NCBI GenBank assembly: GCA_016793865.1
Contig: JAEULJ010000001.1
Span: 558,001-622,000 of the forward strand
From: Altererythrobacter sp.
GTDB taxonomy: Bacteria > Pseudomonadota > Alphaproteobacteria > Sphingomonadales > Sphingomonadaceae
Length of the DNA: 64,000 nt
Direction: 5' to 3'
The translations under genes and the position numbers were made by a program. Below, piece by piece: positions 13,290-22,180 of this stretch. The notes under the pieces are model-generated. The model worked only from the letters and a program-made list of their open reading frames with translations. It was not told the origin of the DNA and did no database searches. The stretch's first letter is position 1; every line of letters starts with the position of its first letter.

Positions 13290-15140
13290 TCAGCCCCCGC
13301 CAGCGGCGATCCAGCGGTCGATCTTGGCTTCCAGGACGGGCATCGGGAGCGATCCGGTATCCAGAACCTGGGCGTGGAAGGCGCGAATGTCGAACTTCGG
13401 CCCCAGCGCGTCCTCCGCCTTCTTGCGAAGCTCCTGTATCTTGAGGGCACCCACCTTGTAGGCGAGGGCCTGGCTGGGGATGGCGATGTAGCGCTCGACC
13501 TCGGCGGTGGCGTCGGTGCGGCCCATCGCGCTGTTGGCGAGCATATAGTCGATCGCCTGCTCGCGGCTCCAGCCCTTGGCGTGGAGGCCGGTATCGACGA
13601 CCAGCCGCATCGCACGCAGCATCTCGTCGTCCAGCGTTCCCTGGCGCTGATAGGGATCGTCGAACAGGCCCATCGGATAGCCCAGCGTCTCGGCATAGAG
13701 CGCCCAGCCCTCGGCATAGGCGGTGTTGCCACCGAAACGCATGAACGCCGGCAGCGCCGCGTTCTCCCGCGCCAGGCTGATCTGGAAATGATGCCCCGGC
13801 GCGCCTTCGTGCAGATAGAGAGTCGTCATGCCCGGCGTGGTGCGGCTGGGCAGGTCATAGGCGTTGAAATAGAAGATGCCCGGGCGGCTGCCGTCGGGCG
13901 TGCCGGCGTTGTAGCTGCCGCCGGCCTCGAACTTCTCGCGGAACTCCTCGTAGGGGCGGATTTCCAGCGGGGTCTTGGGCACCACCGAGAAATATTGCGG
14001 CACCAGCGCATCGACCTTCTTGCCGATCGCATAGTAGCCCTGCGTCAGCGCCTCGCGCGTGGGCATCTTGAACTTGGGGTCGGTGCGGATGTGGTCGAAG
14101 AACTGCGCCAGCGTGCCCTTGAAGCCGACCTCGGTCTTCACCTGCTCCATGCCCTTGAGGATGCGCGCCACCTCGCTCAGGCCGAGATCGTGCAGATAGT
14201 CGGCGGTCAGCGGCAGTGTGGTCGAGCTCTCGATCATCGCCGTATAAAGCTCCGCGCCGCCCTTCATCTGGCCGAGACCGACGCTGGTGCGCGACACCGG
14301 CAGGTATTCCGCCTTCAGGAAATCGCGCATCCGCGTGTTGGCGGCGTAAACCTCTGCCAGGGAGACGCGGTATTCGCTGGTCAGCCGTGCCTTGTCGGCA
14401 GCGGAGAAATCGGACGGGAAGGCCGCGATCGGCCCCCAGAAGGGCGACTTGTCGACCGGCAGCGCGATCTGGGTGTCGAGCTGCGAGATGACATTGGCGA
14501 TGGTCAGCCGGGTCTCCAGCACTCCGCTCGCCATGCCTTCGCGGAACTTGCCGATCGCCCGGTCGGACAGGTTGGCGTATTCGCGGTGACGCGAAATCGC
14601 ATCCTCGTAGTCCTTCACCGTCTTGAACGGGGCACCGCCCTTGCCGCTGGAGAATGTGGGATAGAAGGTGTGAAAGCCGAAGAAGTGATTGACCGGGCGC
14701 ACCTCGGTGAGCGCGAGCCGCTCGGGCGTGAGACCCTTGAGCGCCTGCCTCTGGTTCCAGGCGAACACGTCCCAGGCGATCCTGTCGGTCTCCGACAGGC
14801 TGGCGCGGTCGATCGCCTCGAGCCGGGCGAGGTTGCCCGTGGCGTTGGCGACCAGCGCGGCGTTGTATTGCGGCGTGAGCGCGTCGCTCAACCGGTTGGC
14901 GTAGCGCAGATCGCCGCGGCTGATCGCGGCGATGGGATTGAGCTTGAGGTTCGCCTCGTCGGCGGCGGCGAACAGCGCGAACAGGCACTCATGCGCGGCC
15001 CCATCGGCTGCGGCTGCGGCTGTGGCGGCGACAGGCGGTGCGGCGGCTGGCGCGGCAGGGACTTGGGCGTCGGTCGTCGTGGCGCAGGCGGCGATAGGCA
15101 GCGCGGCGGCGCTCACCAGTGCAAGGCGGAATGCGGTCAT
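13290..15140 (-). CDS. DUF885 family metallopeptidase-like lipoprotein
   Basis: The 616-residue exported protein has a signal peptide ending in the lipobox LPIAAC, with C19 as the probable lipidated residue, followed by an Ala/Pro linker. The DUF885 catalytic-looking core has LHEGAPGHHFQ (HExxxHH-like metal site) and the downstream EGWALYAE motif. Members are predicted membrane-bound zinc peptidases of largely unknown substrate. The gene heads the downstream end of a minus-strand group of exported hydrolases (amidohydrolase, SxxK hydrolase, MipA/OmpV). It is preceded by a 95-bp gap, so it may have its own promoter. Family assignment is good; peptidase activity is inferred. Confidence 0.9.
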   Translation of the reverse strand: MTAFRLALVSAAALPIAACATTTDAQVPAAPAAAPPVAATAAAAADGAAHECLFALFAAADEANLKLNPIAAISRGDLRYANRLSDALTPQYNAALVANATGNLARLEAIDRASLSETDRIAWDVFAWNQRQALKGLTPERLALTEVRPVNHFFGFHTFYPTFSSGKGGAPFKTVKDYEDAISRHREYANLSDRAIGKFREGMASGVLETRLTIANVISQLDTQIALPVDKSPFWGPIAAFPSDFSAADKARLTSEYRVSLAEVYAANTRMRDFLKAEYLPVSRTSVGLGQMKGGAELYTAMIESSTTLPLTADYLHDLGLSEVARILKGMEQVKTEVGFKGTLAQFFDHIRTDPKFKMPTREALTQGYYAIGKKVDALVPQYFSVVPKTPLEIRPYEEFREKFEAGGSYNAGTPDGSRPGIFYFNAYDLPSRTTPGMTTLYLHEGAPGHHFQISLARENAALPAFMRFGGNTAYAEGWALYAETLGYPMGLFDDPYQRQGTLDDEMLRAMRLVVDTGLHAKGWSREQAIDYMLANSAMGRTDATAEVERYIAIPSQALAYKVGALKIQELRKKAEDALGPKFDIRAFHAQVLDTGSLPMPVLEAKIDRWIAAGGG

Positions 15141-15235
15141 GTCTGTGTCCCCTGAAAGCTGCGCGGCAAGCTGGCAGGGCTTGGCCGGGGTGCCCGCGTC
15201 ACTCGACGAACGACCGACCCGAGGCGACGAAACGA

Positions 15236-16504
15236 CTAGGGAATGACGCGGCCCCGCGCCATCACCCAGTCCACCTTCTCAAGCACCGTCACGTCCCTTG
15301 TCGGATCGCCTTCGACGGCGATGATATCCGCCGAATAGCCGGGCGCGATGCGGCCGATCTCGCTCTCCATGCCCAGTACCTTCGCGGCGGCCGTGGTGGC
15401 GCTCGCGAGTGCCTGGCGGTCGTTCATGCCTTGCGCGCGCATCAACCGGAACTCCGCGGCGTTCCTGCCGTGAACGTACACGCCGGCATCGGTGCCGAAT
15501 GCGATCGGCACACCCCATTTGATCGCCTTGCCCATGAAGGTCCGGGCTACATCGGCGACGGCACGAACCTTGGTTTCCACCGTGGGCGAATAAATGCCCT
15601 TTCCGAGCCGCTCCGAAACGCCCTGGAAGGCCATCAGCGTGGGCACCAGGACCGTGCCGCGTTCCTTCATCGCGCGGGCGGCGGCCTCGTCGAGGTATGT
15701 GCCGTGATCGATCGTGTCGATACCCGCCCGGGCCGCCGCCTCGATCCCGCGCGCGCCATGTGCGTGGGCCATCACCTTGAGGCCCAGCGAATGGGCGGTA
15801 TCGGCGATGCTCTTCATCTCTTCGGATGTGAAATGCGCCTCCAGCCCGCGCCCCTGCTGGCTCAGGACCCCGCCGGTGGCGGTGATCTTGATGACATCGC
15901 TGCCCGCCTGGCTCGCCTTGCGGACCTTGGCCGCGCATTCGACCGGTCCGGTGCAGGTAAAGCCAGTGCTCAGCAACTGATTGATATCGCTACGGAATCC
16001 ATTGACATCGCCATGCCCGCCGATGATCGCCAGTGCCGGCCCGGCAGCAATGATGCGCGGGCCGGGGATCATTCCCTCGGCCGTACCGCGGCGAAGCGAG
16101 AAGGCGGTGGTCGGCGCGCTGCCCGCTTCGCGCACGGTGGTGAAGCCAGCCTTCACCGTCACCAGCGCGTTCTTGGCCCCGACAACCACGCCCCAGTCCT
16201 CGGGCTCGGTGGCTTCCTTCCAGAAATCTCCGCCGGGATCGCCGGTCAGGTGGACATGCAGATCGGTGAGTCCAGGCACCAGTGTCTTGCCGGCCAGGCG
16301 GATCACCCGCGCACCCTGCGGTCCGGCGACCAGCCCGTCCTCGATGCCCGTAATCCGCCCATCGGTTACGATGACGGTCGAAGGGCCGCGCACCGGAGCG
16401 TCGGCATCGGTTACGACGGCATCGGCCTGGATCGCGAGCGTTTCCGCGATGGCAGGTGTCGAGGCGGCAAGCCCCAAGGCCCCGGCGATTGAAATGAAGC
16501 GCAT
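15236..16504 (-). CDS. Exported metal-dependent amidohydrolase
   Basis: The 422-residue amidohydrolase-superfamily protein has a signal peptide (about 1-20, ending PAIAE). Metal-site motifs appear in order: DLHVHL (HxH), DVIKITATGG (candidate carboxylated Lys), VMAHAHG, DTIDHGTY and FGTDAGV (Asp). This set matches the imidazolonepropionase-like / Xaa-Pro and Xaa-Arg dipeptidase group found in alphaproteobacterial periplasms; a prolidase-like role is plausible but unproven. The ATG at 16504 gives a clean signal peptide; the upstream extension to 16552 does not. It lies 59 bp after the stop of the SxxK hydrolase in the same direction. Confidence 0.9.
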   Translation of the reverse strand: MRFISIAGALGLAASTPAIAETLAIQADAVVTDADAPVRGPSTVIVTDGRITGIEDGLVAGPQGARVIRLAGKTLVPGLTDLHVHLTGDPGGDFWKEATEPEDWGVVVGAKNALVTVKAGFTTVREAGSAPTTAFSLRRGTAEGMIPGPRIIAAGPALAIIGGHGDVNGFRSDINQLLSTGFTCTGPVECAAKVRKASQAGSDVIKITATGGVLSQQGRGLEAHFTSEEMKSIADTAHSLGLKVMAHAHGARGIEAAARAGIDTIDHGTYLDEAAARAMKERGTVLVPTLMAFQGVSERLGKGIYSPTVETKVRAVADVARTFMGKAIKWGVPIAFGTDAGVYVHGRNAAEFRLMRAQGMNDRQALASATTAAAKVLGMESEIGRIAPGYSADIIAVEGDPTRDVTVLEKVDWVMARGRVIP

Positions 16505-16563
16505 GGCAGGTTCCCTCCCGGTTTCCGCCCGACATGCCCGCCGCGCGGGCACCGGGCAAGCAT

Positions 16564-17847
16564 TCAGTCGCCCCTGGGTCCGAGGTAATTCTCACCATAG
16601 ACCGCGGCGCGGATGTCGCGGTGGAGCGTGCCGTCGAAGGGCATGGCCTGGACGAAGAACACCGCCGCCAAATCGTTGGCCGGATCGACCCAGAACAGCG
16701 TGGAGGCGGCCCCGTCCCAGAAGAATTCGCCGACCGTGCCGCGGTTCTCCTTCGCGTCGGCCGGCCGGGCAACGCGCACCGCGAAGTCGAAGCCGAAGCC
16801 GACCTGGCCCTTGCCGGGCAGCCATTGCCGGTCGGTCGCGCGCGGATCGAGCTGGTCGGTCGCCATCAGCCGCACGGTCGAGGGCTTGAGGACGCGCACC
16901 CCGTCCAGCGTGCCGCCGCCAAGCAGCATGCGGGCAAAGCGCATGTAATCGTCGAGCGTCGATGCCAACCCGAAGCCGCCGGGCGTGAGCGCATTGTCGC
17001 GGAAATTGAGCGCGCGCGTGGCAGCATCGTCCTGCCGAACAAGCTTTCCGTCGCGCCTTAGATACATCGCCGCAAAGCGCGCCCAGTTCGCCTCCGGCTG
17101 GCGCCAGGCGGTGTCGTTCATGCCAAGCGGGGCCAGAACGCGCTCCCTCACCTGCCGGGCGAACGGCTTGCCCGACAGGCGCTCGACCAACAGGGCCTGG
17201 ACATCGACCGAAATGCCGTAGCTCCAGCGCTCTCCGGGGTCGAAGGCCAGCGGGACACGCGCCAGCCGTCGCCCCAGCTCGGCCAGATCGTGGTTCGGGG
17301 CGATCGGACCGGCCTCGCGGAAGAGCGTGCCCACCGGCCCGCTATCGCCCGCCCCGCCGAAGCCCGCGCTGTGACGCATGATGTCGCGCACCAGTATCGG
17401 GCGCGCCGGAGGGCGGTATCGCGCCGCGCCCGCGCCATCCGGTCCATCATAGACGCGCACCCCGGCGAATTCCGGCAGATATCGGGCCAGCTCGTCGTCG
17501 AGGCCGAACCGACCTTCCTCCCACAGCTGCATCAGCGCCACGCCCGTGACCGGCTTGGTCATCGAATAGATCTGCACCATCGTGTCGCGCGCCATCGCGC
17601 GCTTGGCCTCGCGGTCGGCGAAACCCGCATGGCCGAAGTAAGCCTCGCGCCCGCCGCGCCACACCAGGGCCGAAACGCCGGCCGCGCGGCCATCGGCCAC
17701 CATCGCGGCGAGCGCGGCGTCGATCCGGCGCGGCTCGAGGCGAAGCTGCTCGGCGCTGATCGCCGCCGGGCGCGCGGCCAAGCGGGTGGGCGATGCGGTA
17801 AGGGTGAGGCCCAGCATCAGCCCCGCCAGCACGATCGGCACTCTCAT
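16564..17847 (-). CDS. Exported serine hydrolase, beta-lactamase / class C PBP fold
   Basis: The 427-residue protein has a signal peptide (about 1-25). The SxxK nucleophile motif is visible as YSMTKP, a Tyr-containing second motif is in RWSYGIS, and the third region contains GQVGFGFDFAV instead of a clear KTG. This pattern is typical of EstB-like esterases and D-aminopeptidase relatives rather than true antibiotic-resistance beta-lactamases. The substrate is unknown. It is grouped with the exported amidohydrolase and DUF885 protein. The longer frame to 18003 overlaps the MipA gene and is not used. Confidence 0.88.
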   Translation of the reverse strand: MRVPIVLAGLMLGLTLTASPTRLAARPAAISAEQLRLEPRRIDAALAAMVADGRAAGVSALVWRGGREAYFGHAGFADREAKRAMARDTMVQIYSMTKPVTGVALMQLWEEGRFGLDDELARYLPEFAGVRVYDGPDGAGAARYRPPARPILVRDIMRHSAGFGGAGDSGPVGTLFREAGPIAPNHDLAELGRRLARVPLAFDPGERWSYGISVDVQALLVERLSGKPFARQVRERVLAPLGMNDTAWRQPEANWARFAAMYLRRDGKLVRQDDAATRALNFRDNALTPGGFGLASTLDDYMRFARMLLGGGTLDGVRVLKPSTVRLMATDQLDPRATDRQWLPGKGQVGFGFDFAVRVARPADAKENRGTVGEFFWDGAASTLFWVDPANDLAAVFFVQAMPFDGTLHRDIRAAVYGENYLGPRGD

Positions 17848-17920
17848 ACGGCCGCCCCCCTGTCCGGCCCCTTGGCCGCAGCACAACAGGTGAGCCACGC
17901 CGCGCGCGGATGCAAGCGTC

Positions 17921-18793
17921 CTAGAAAGTGTAGCCGAGGCCCACGCCGACCAGCCACTGGCTTGCGCTGCCGCGGATGGAGGTAAACGGGGTGTCCGCGG
18001 CATCGCCCGTCATCTTCGACCAGCCGCCCACCAGGAACCCGGCGAGACCGCCGTTGGTCAGATCGCCGTCGAAATCGACACCGACAAGCAGGGTGGCGCC
18101 CAGCTTGTCGAAGCCTCCCCGGGCGTTGTAGACCGGAAGGCGATCCGCCACCGCCACACTCGCCGGGGCAACCGGCACCGAGTAATAATAGGCGGCGTAA
18201 TCGTCATCCACCCGCCGGGCGTTGAGCGAGAGGCCCACCGCCGCCCCGCGGCTGACGGGGGTGAAATAGGTCAGCGAGGGGTTGATGGTCATGCCCTCCG
18301 ACGCGCCCGCCACGTCCCAGAGGATGTCGGTGGTGAAGGAGAGGCTGTCATAGGGATTGAGCAACCCGGAATAGCTCACGCCGACACTGGGGCCGACCTC
18401 GATCCCGGTATCGAGCTTGCCGTACTGCCTGACCACCGCATCGGTGATGCGCGAGGCGCGGTTGCGGTTGAGCTTCGCGGCGACACCCAGGTTGAAGTTC
18501 AGCCCTTCGTGACCATCGGGGATGAAGTCGAGGGCCACGCCGCCAGCGCGCGGCATGATGCGCACCCCTGCGAGATTGCCCTGCACCGCCGGAAAGGGCG
18601 TGACCACATAATCGTCGGACCCGTCGTAGGACGGCATCAGAACCGCGCCAGCACCAACGGTCAGCCAGTCGCCATCGTACACGGTCTGCCCGGTCGCGTG
18701 CTGCGCCGACCCGTCACCCGTCTCCTGCGCCGCGAGAGGAGATGCGGCGAGGGCGATCGCGGCGAGGGCGGCGCGGACGATGTCATTGGACAT
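17921..18793 (-). CDS. MipA/OmpV family outer-membrane protein
   Basis: The protein (290 residues) has a signal peptide ending PLAAQ, then repeated amphipathic beta strands and a C-terminal ...VGLGYTF ending in aromatic Phe, as expected for a beta-barrel. The early motif VGAGAVLMPSYDGSDDYVV is characteristic of MipA/OmpV. In E. coli MipA scaffolds a murein hydrolase and a synthase; other members respond to osmolarity or antibiotics. The ATG at 18793 has GGGGA 8 nt upstream; an alternative ATG at 18808 adds five residues. It is divergent from crtY with under 90 bp between the starts. Confidence 0.87.
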   Translation of the reverse strand: MSNDIVRAALAAIALAASPLAAQETGDGSAQHATGQTVYDGDWLTVGAGAVLMPSYDGSDDYVVTPFPAVQGNLAGVRIMPRAGGVALDFIPDGHEGLNFNLGVAAKLNRNRASRITDAVVRQYGKLDTGIEVGPSVGVSYSGLLNPYDSLSFTTDILWDVAGASEGMTINPSLTYFTPVSRGAAVGLSLNARRVDDDYAAYYYSVPVAPASVAVADRLPVYNARGGFDKLGATLLVGVDFDGDLTNGGLAGFLVGGWSKMTGDAADTPFTSIRGSASQWLVGVGLGYTF

Positions 18794-18879
18794 TCTGGAG
18801 TTCCCCATGTTTTGACCCTGTTATCGCCCGTGAACGGTGCTTGCGCCCCGTGGTTCCGGTGGCCTACCGGCTTAGAGGC

Positions 18880-20067
18880 ATGGCGACCGAGATTTTCGAC
18901 CTGGCGATCGTGGGCGGGGGGCTCGCCGGGGGGCTTGTCGCCATCGCGGCGAACCAGCGCCATCCCGGGCTTTCCTTGACCCTGCTGGAGGCTGGCGAAA
19001 GCTTCGGCGGAAACCACCGCTGGAGCTGGTTCGAAAGCGATCTCGATCCGGCTGCCACGGCGTTGCTGGCCCGTTTCCCCCACCAGCGCTGGACCACCGG
19101 GCACGATGTGCGGTTCCCCGCCACCCGGCGGCATCTCGGCGCGAACTACCGCTCGCTGTCGAGCCGCGACTTCGACGCGGCGCTGAGGCGCGAATTGCCG
19201 CAGCGGGCAGTCGGGACCGGCCGCCAGGTGGCGGCGCTCGATGCGCAAGGCGTGACGCTGGCGAGTGGCGAGCGCATCGCGGCCCGCGCGGTGATCGACT
19301 GCCGCGACTTCGTGCCGTCCCCGCACCTGAATGGCGGCTGGCAGGTTTTCGCCGGCCAGCACATCCGTACCGACCGCCCCCACGGGCTCGCCGCGCCTGT
19401 CATCATGGACGCGGACCTGGCACAGCACGGCGCCTATCGCTTCGTCTATTCCCTACCGCTCTCCGCCGACGAACTCTTCGTGGAGGATACCTATTACGCC
19501 GACGGCCCGGAACTCGACCGGGCAGCCCTGACCGAGCGTATCGCCGCCTATCGGGAAGAGCGCGGCTGGGCAGGCGCGATCATCGGCGAGGAGGCGGGCG
19601 TGCTGCCGGTCGTCACCGGAGGCGATGCGGCGATGCATCGGGCGCTCATGGCCGCCCCCGGCGTGGGGCTGGCAGGCGCGCGCGGGCTCTTCGCGCACCC
19701 GCTCACCAGCTACACCCTGCCCTTTGCCGCCGCCAATGCGCTGGCCATCGCCGCCGCGCTGCCGCTGGACGGCGCGGGGATCGCAGCCCTGCTCGACCGA
19801 CGGGCAGCGGAGCACTGGCGCGCCATGCGATTTTATCGCCACCTCGGGCGGATGCTGTTCCGCGCCGCCGTGCCCGAGGAGCGCTGGCGCATCTTCGCAC
19901 GCTTCTATCGCCTGCCCGAGCCACTGATCGCGCGCTTTTATGCCGGGCGCTCCACCCCGCTGGACAGGCTGCGGATCCTGAGCGGGCGGCCCCCGGTGCC
20001 GATCACGCGAGCTCTGCCGGCGTTGCTTGGCAAGGGGCCTCCTCTGGTCCAGGGGGCTGCGGGATGA
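18880..20067 (+). CDS. crtY: Lycopene beta-cyclase CrtY
   Basis: The 395-residue flavoprotein would cyclise lycopene ends to make beta-carotene. The N-terminal dinucleotide-binding motif FDLAIVGGGLAGGL and the downstream GGNHRWSWFE block are typical of CrtY of Pantoea/Erythrobacter type, as is the later FVYSLPLSADELFVEDTYY. The ATG at 18880 is the family start; the extended frame to 18742 is antisense to MipA. Its stop overlaps the crtI start as ATGA. It is first in the tightly coupled cluster crtY-crtI-LOG-crtB. No hydroxylase crtZ or 2,2'-hydroxylase crtG is seen in the window. Confidence 0.95.
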   Translation: MATEIFDLAIVGGGLAGGLVAIAANQRHPGLSLTLLEAGESFGGNHRWSWFESDLDPAATALLARFPHQRWTTGHDVRFPATRRHLGANYRSLSSRDFDAALRRELPQRAVGTGRQVAALDAQGVTLASGERIAARAVIDCRDFVPSPHLNGGWQVFAGQHIRTDRPHGLAAPVIMDADLAQHGAYRFVYSLPLSADELFVEDTYYADGPELDRAALTERIAAYREERGWAGAIIGEEAGVLPVVTGGDAAMHRALMAAPGVGLAGARGLFAHPLTSYTLPFAAANALAIAAALPLDGAGIAALLDRRAAEHWRAMRFYRHLGRMLFRAAVPEERWRIFARFYRLPEPLIARFYAGRSTPLDRLRILSGRPPVPITRALPALLGKGPPLVQGAAG

Positions 20068-21602
20068 CACCAACCATCGCCCCGGACAGGACCGCGACCC
20101 CCGCTCCCGCTCAGGACACGGGCAAGACGGCCTGCGTCATCGGCGCGGGCTTCGGCGGTCTGGCGCTCGCCATCCGGCTCCAGGGCGCGGGCGTCGCCAC
20201 CACGCTGGTCGAGGGGCGCGACAAGCCCGGCGGGCGCGCATATTTCTGGGAGCGGGAAGGGTTCACCTTCGATGCCGGCCCGACCGTCATCACCGATCCC
20301 GATTGCCTGCGCGAACTATGGGCACTGACCGGCCACGACATGGGCGCCGATATCGAGCTGATGCCGGTGAACCCCTTCTACCGGCTCGCCTGGCCCGACG
20401 GGACGCAGTTCGATTATTCCAATGACGATGCCGCCCTGAACCGCCAGATCGCGGCTCTCAACCCGGCCGATGTGGCGGGCTATCAGCGCTTCCTCGCCTA
20501 TTCGGCGGCGGTTTACCGCGAAGGCTACGTCAAGCTCGGCCATGTGCCCTTCCTCGACTTCGCAAGCATGGTGAAGGCCGCGCCCGCGCTGATGAAGAAC
20601 CAGGCCTGGCGCAGCGTCCATGCGATGGTGAGCCATTTCGTGGAAGACGAGCGGTTGCGCCAGGCGCTGAGCTTCCACTCGCTGCTGGTCGGCGGCAATC
20701 CGATGGCCACCAGCGCGATCTACGCCCTGATCCACAAGCTGGAGAGGGATGGCGGGGTATGGTGGGCGAAGGGCGGCACCAACCGGCTGGTCGCCGCGAT
20801 GGTGACGCATTTCGAGCGGCTGGGCGGCACGGTGCGGATGGCCGATCCGGTGGTGCAGGTCCACACCTTCGGCACAAGCGCGAGCGAGGTCGAAACCGCC
20901 AGCGGGTGGCGCCAGCGTTTCGACGCGGTGGCGAGCAACGCCGATATCGTGCACAGCTACAAGGCGCTGCTCGCGGGCTCCAAGCGCGGGGCGGACTACA
21001 GCGCGAAGCTCGCCCGCAAACGCTTCTCGCCAAGCCTGTTCGTGGTCCATTTCGGCATCGAGGGAACTTGGCCGGGCATTCCGCACCACACCATCCTGTT
21101 CGGCCCCCGCTACGAGGGGCTGCTGGCGGACATATACGACCGGGGCGTGCTGCCGGAGGACTTCTCCATCTATCTCCATCACCCCACCGTGACCGACCCG
21201 TCGATGGCGCCGGAGGGCAAGAGCACCTTCTACGCGCTGGTGCCGGTGGCGCATCTGGGCAAGCTGGCGATCGACTGGGAAGCGATGGGCCCGGTGCTGG
21301 CGAGGCGCATCCTCGACGAGGTGGGCCGCCGCTTGATCCCGGATATCCATTCGCGGATCGTGACCAGCTTCCACTATACCCCGCGCGATTTCGCCAGCGA
21401 TCTCAACGCCCACGTCGGCAGCGCCTTCAGCCTCGAGCCGATCCTGACGCAGAGCGCCTGGTTCCGCGGCCACAACCGCGACGACGTGATCGAGAATTTC
21501 TATCTCGTGGGAGCGGGCACCCACCCGGGCGCCGGCATTCCCGGCGTGGTGGGAAGCGCCAAGGCCACCGCTGGGCTGATGCTGGAGGATCTGACGAAGT
21601 GA
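20064..21602 (+). CDS. crtI: Phytoene desaturase CrtI
   Basis: The 512-residue FAD enzyme converts phytoene to lycopene by successive desaturations at the membrane surface. The FAD-binding N-terminus ACVIGAGFGGLALAIRLQ, the GGRAYFWEREGFTFDAGPTV block and the C-terminal GAGTHPGAGIPGVVGSAKAT signature are all intact, and the length is normal for bacterial CrtI. It starts within the crtY stop (ATGA), and its own stop overlaps the GTG start of the LOG gene by 3 nt, so the cluster is translationally chained. Confidence 0.97.
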   Translation: MTPTIAPDRTATPAPAQDTGKTACVIGAGFGGLALAIRLQGAGVATTLVEGRDKPGGRAYFWEREGFTFDAGPTVITDPDCLRELWALTGHDMGADIELMPVNPFYRLAWPDGTQFDYSNDDAALNRQIAALNPADVAGYQRFLAYSAAVYREGYVKLGHVPFLDFASMVKAAPALMKNQAWRSVHAMVSHFVEDERLRQALSFHSLLVGGNPMATSAIYALIHKLERDGGVWWAKGGTNRLVAAMVTHFERLGGTVRMADPVVQVHTFGTSASEVETASGWRQRFDAVASNADIVHSYKALLAGSKRGADYSAKLARKRFSPSLFVVHFGIEGTWPGIPHHTILFGPRYEGLLADIYDRGVLPEDFSIYLHHPTVTDPSMAPEGKSTFYALVPVAHLGKLAIDWEAMGPVLARRILDEVGRRLIPDIHSRIVTSFHYTPRDFASDLNAHVGSAFSLEPILTQSAWFRGHNRDDVIENFYLVGAGTHPGAGIPGVVGSAKATAGLMLEDLTK

Positions 21603-22180
21603 AGAGACTCGCCGTCTATTGCGGCTCGGCCACGCCCGCCGACCCGCGCTATATGGAACTGGCGCGCGATGTGGGCGCGGGGCTGGCGACGCGCGGGATC
21701 GGCGTCGCCTATGGCGGCGGCAGGCTGGGGCTGATGGGGGCGGTTGCCGCGGGCGCGCTGGCGGCCGGGGGCGAGGTGATCGGGGTCATCCCCGAAGCGC
21801 TCGCCAGTTCCGAGGTCGCCAATCACGATTGCACCGAGCTCCACACCGTCAGCGGGATGCACGAGCGCAAGCTGCGCTTCACCGAGCTTTCGGACGGATT
21901 CCTGACCATCCCCGGAGGCGTGGGCACGATGGACGAGCTGTGGGAAGCCATGAGCTGGGCCCAGCTCGGCTATCACGCCAAGCCCGTGGGGCTGCTCAAC
22001 GCCTTCGGCTTCTACGACCACCTCATCGCCTTCAACCATCACATGGCGGAGACCGGCTTCGTGCGCCCCGCGCATCAGGGCATCCTCGTCGCTGCGGACA
22101 CGTTAAGCGAACTCCTTGACGCAATGGCCAGCTATGTGCCCCATCGTCCGATATTCGAGATGAGCGCGAGCGACCTTTGA
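21599..22180 (+). CDS. LOG family protein (TIGR00730 Rossmann fold), between crtI and crtB
   Basis: The 193-residue protein has the signature PGGVGTMDELWE, the nucleotide-binding YGGGRLGLMG, and SGMHERK, all diagnostic of LOG / lysine-decarboxylase-like proteins. Studied LOG enzymes are phosphoribohydrolases that release cytokinin-type bases from nucleoside monophosphates; the 'lysine decarboxylase' label in old annotations is wrong. The start is GTG at 21599 overlapping the crtI stop, and the stop overlaps the crtB TTG start. Its place inside a carotenoid operon is conserved-looking but not explained; a role in purine salvage or regulation is only a guess. Confidence 0.92.
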   Translation: MKRLAVYCGSATPADPRYMELARDVGAGLATRGIGVAYGGGRLGLMGAVAAGALAAGGEVIGVIPEALASSEVANHDCTELHTVSGMHERKLRFTELSDGFLTIPGGVGTMDELWEAMSWAQLGYHAKPVGLLNAFGFYDHLIAFNHHMAETGFVRPAHQGILVAADTLSELLDAMASYVPHRPIFEMSASDL

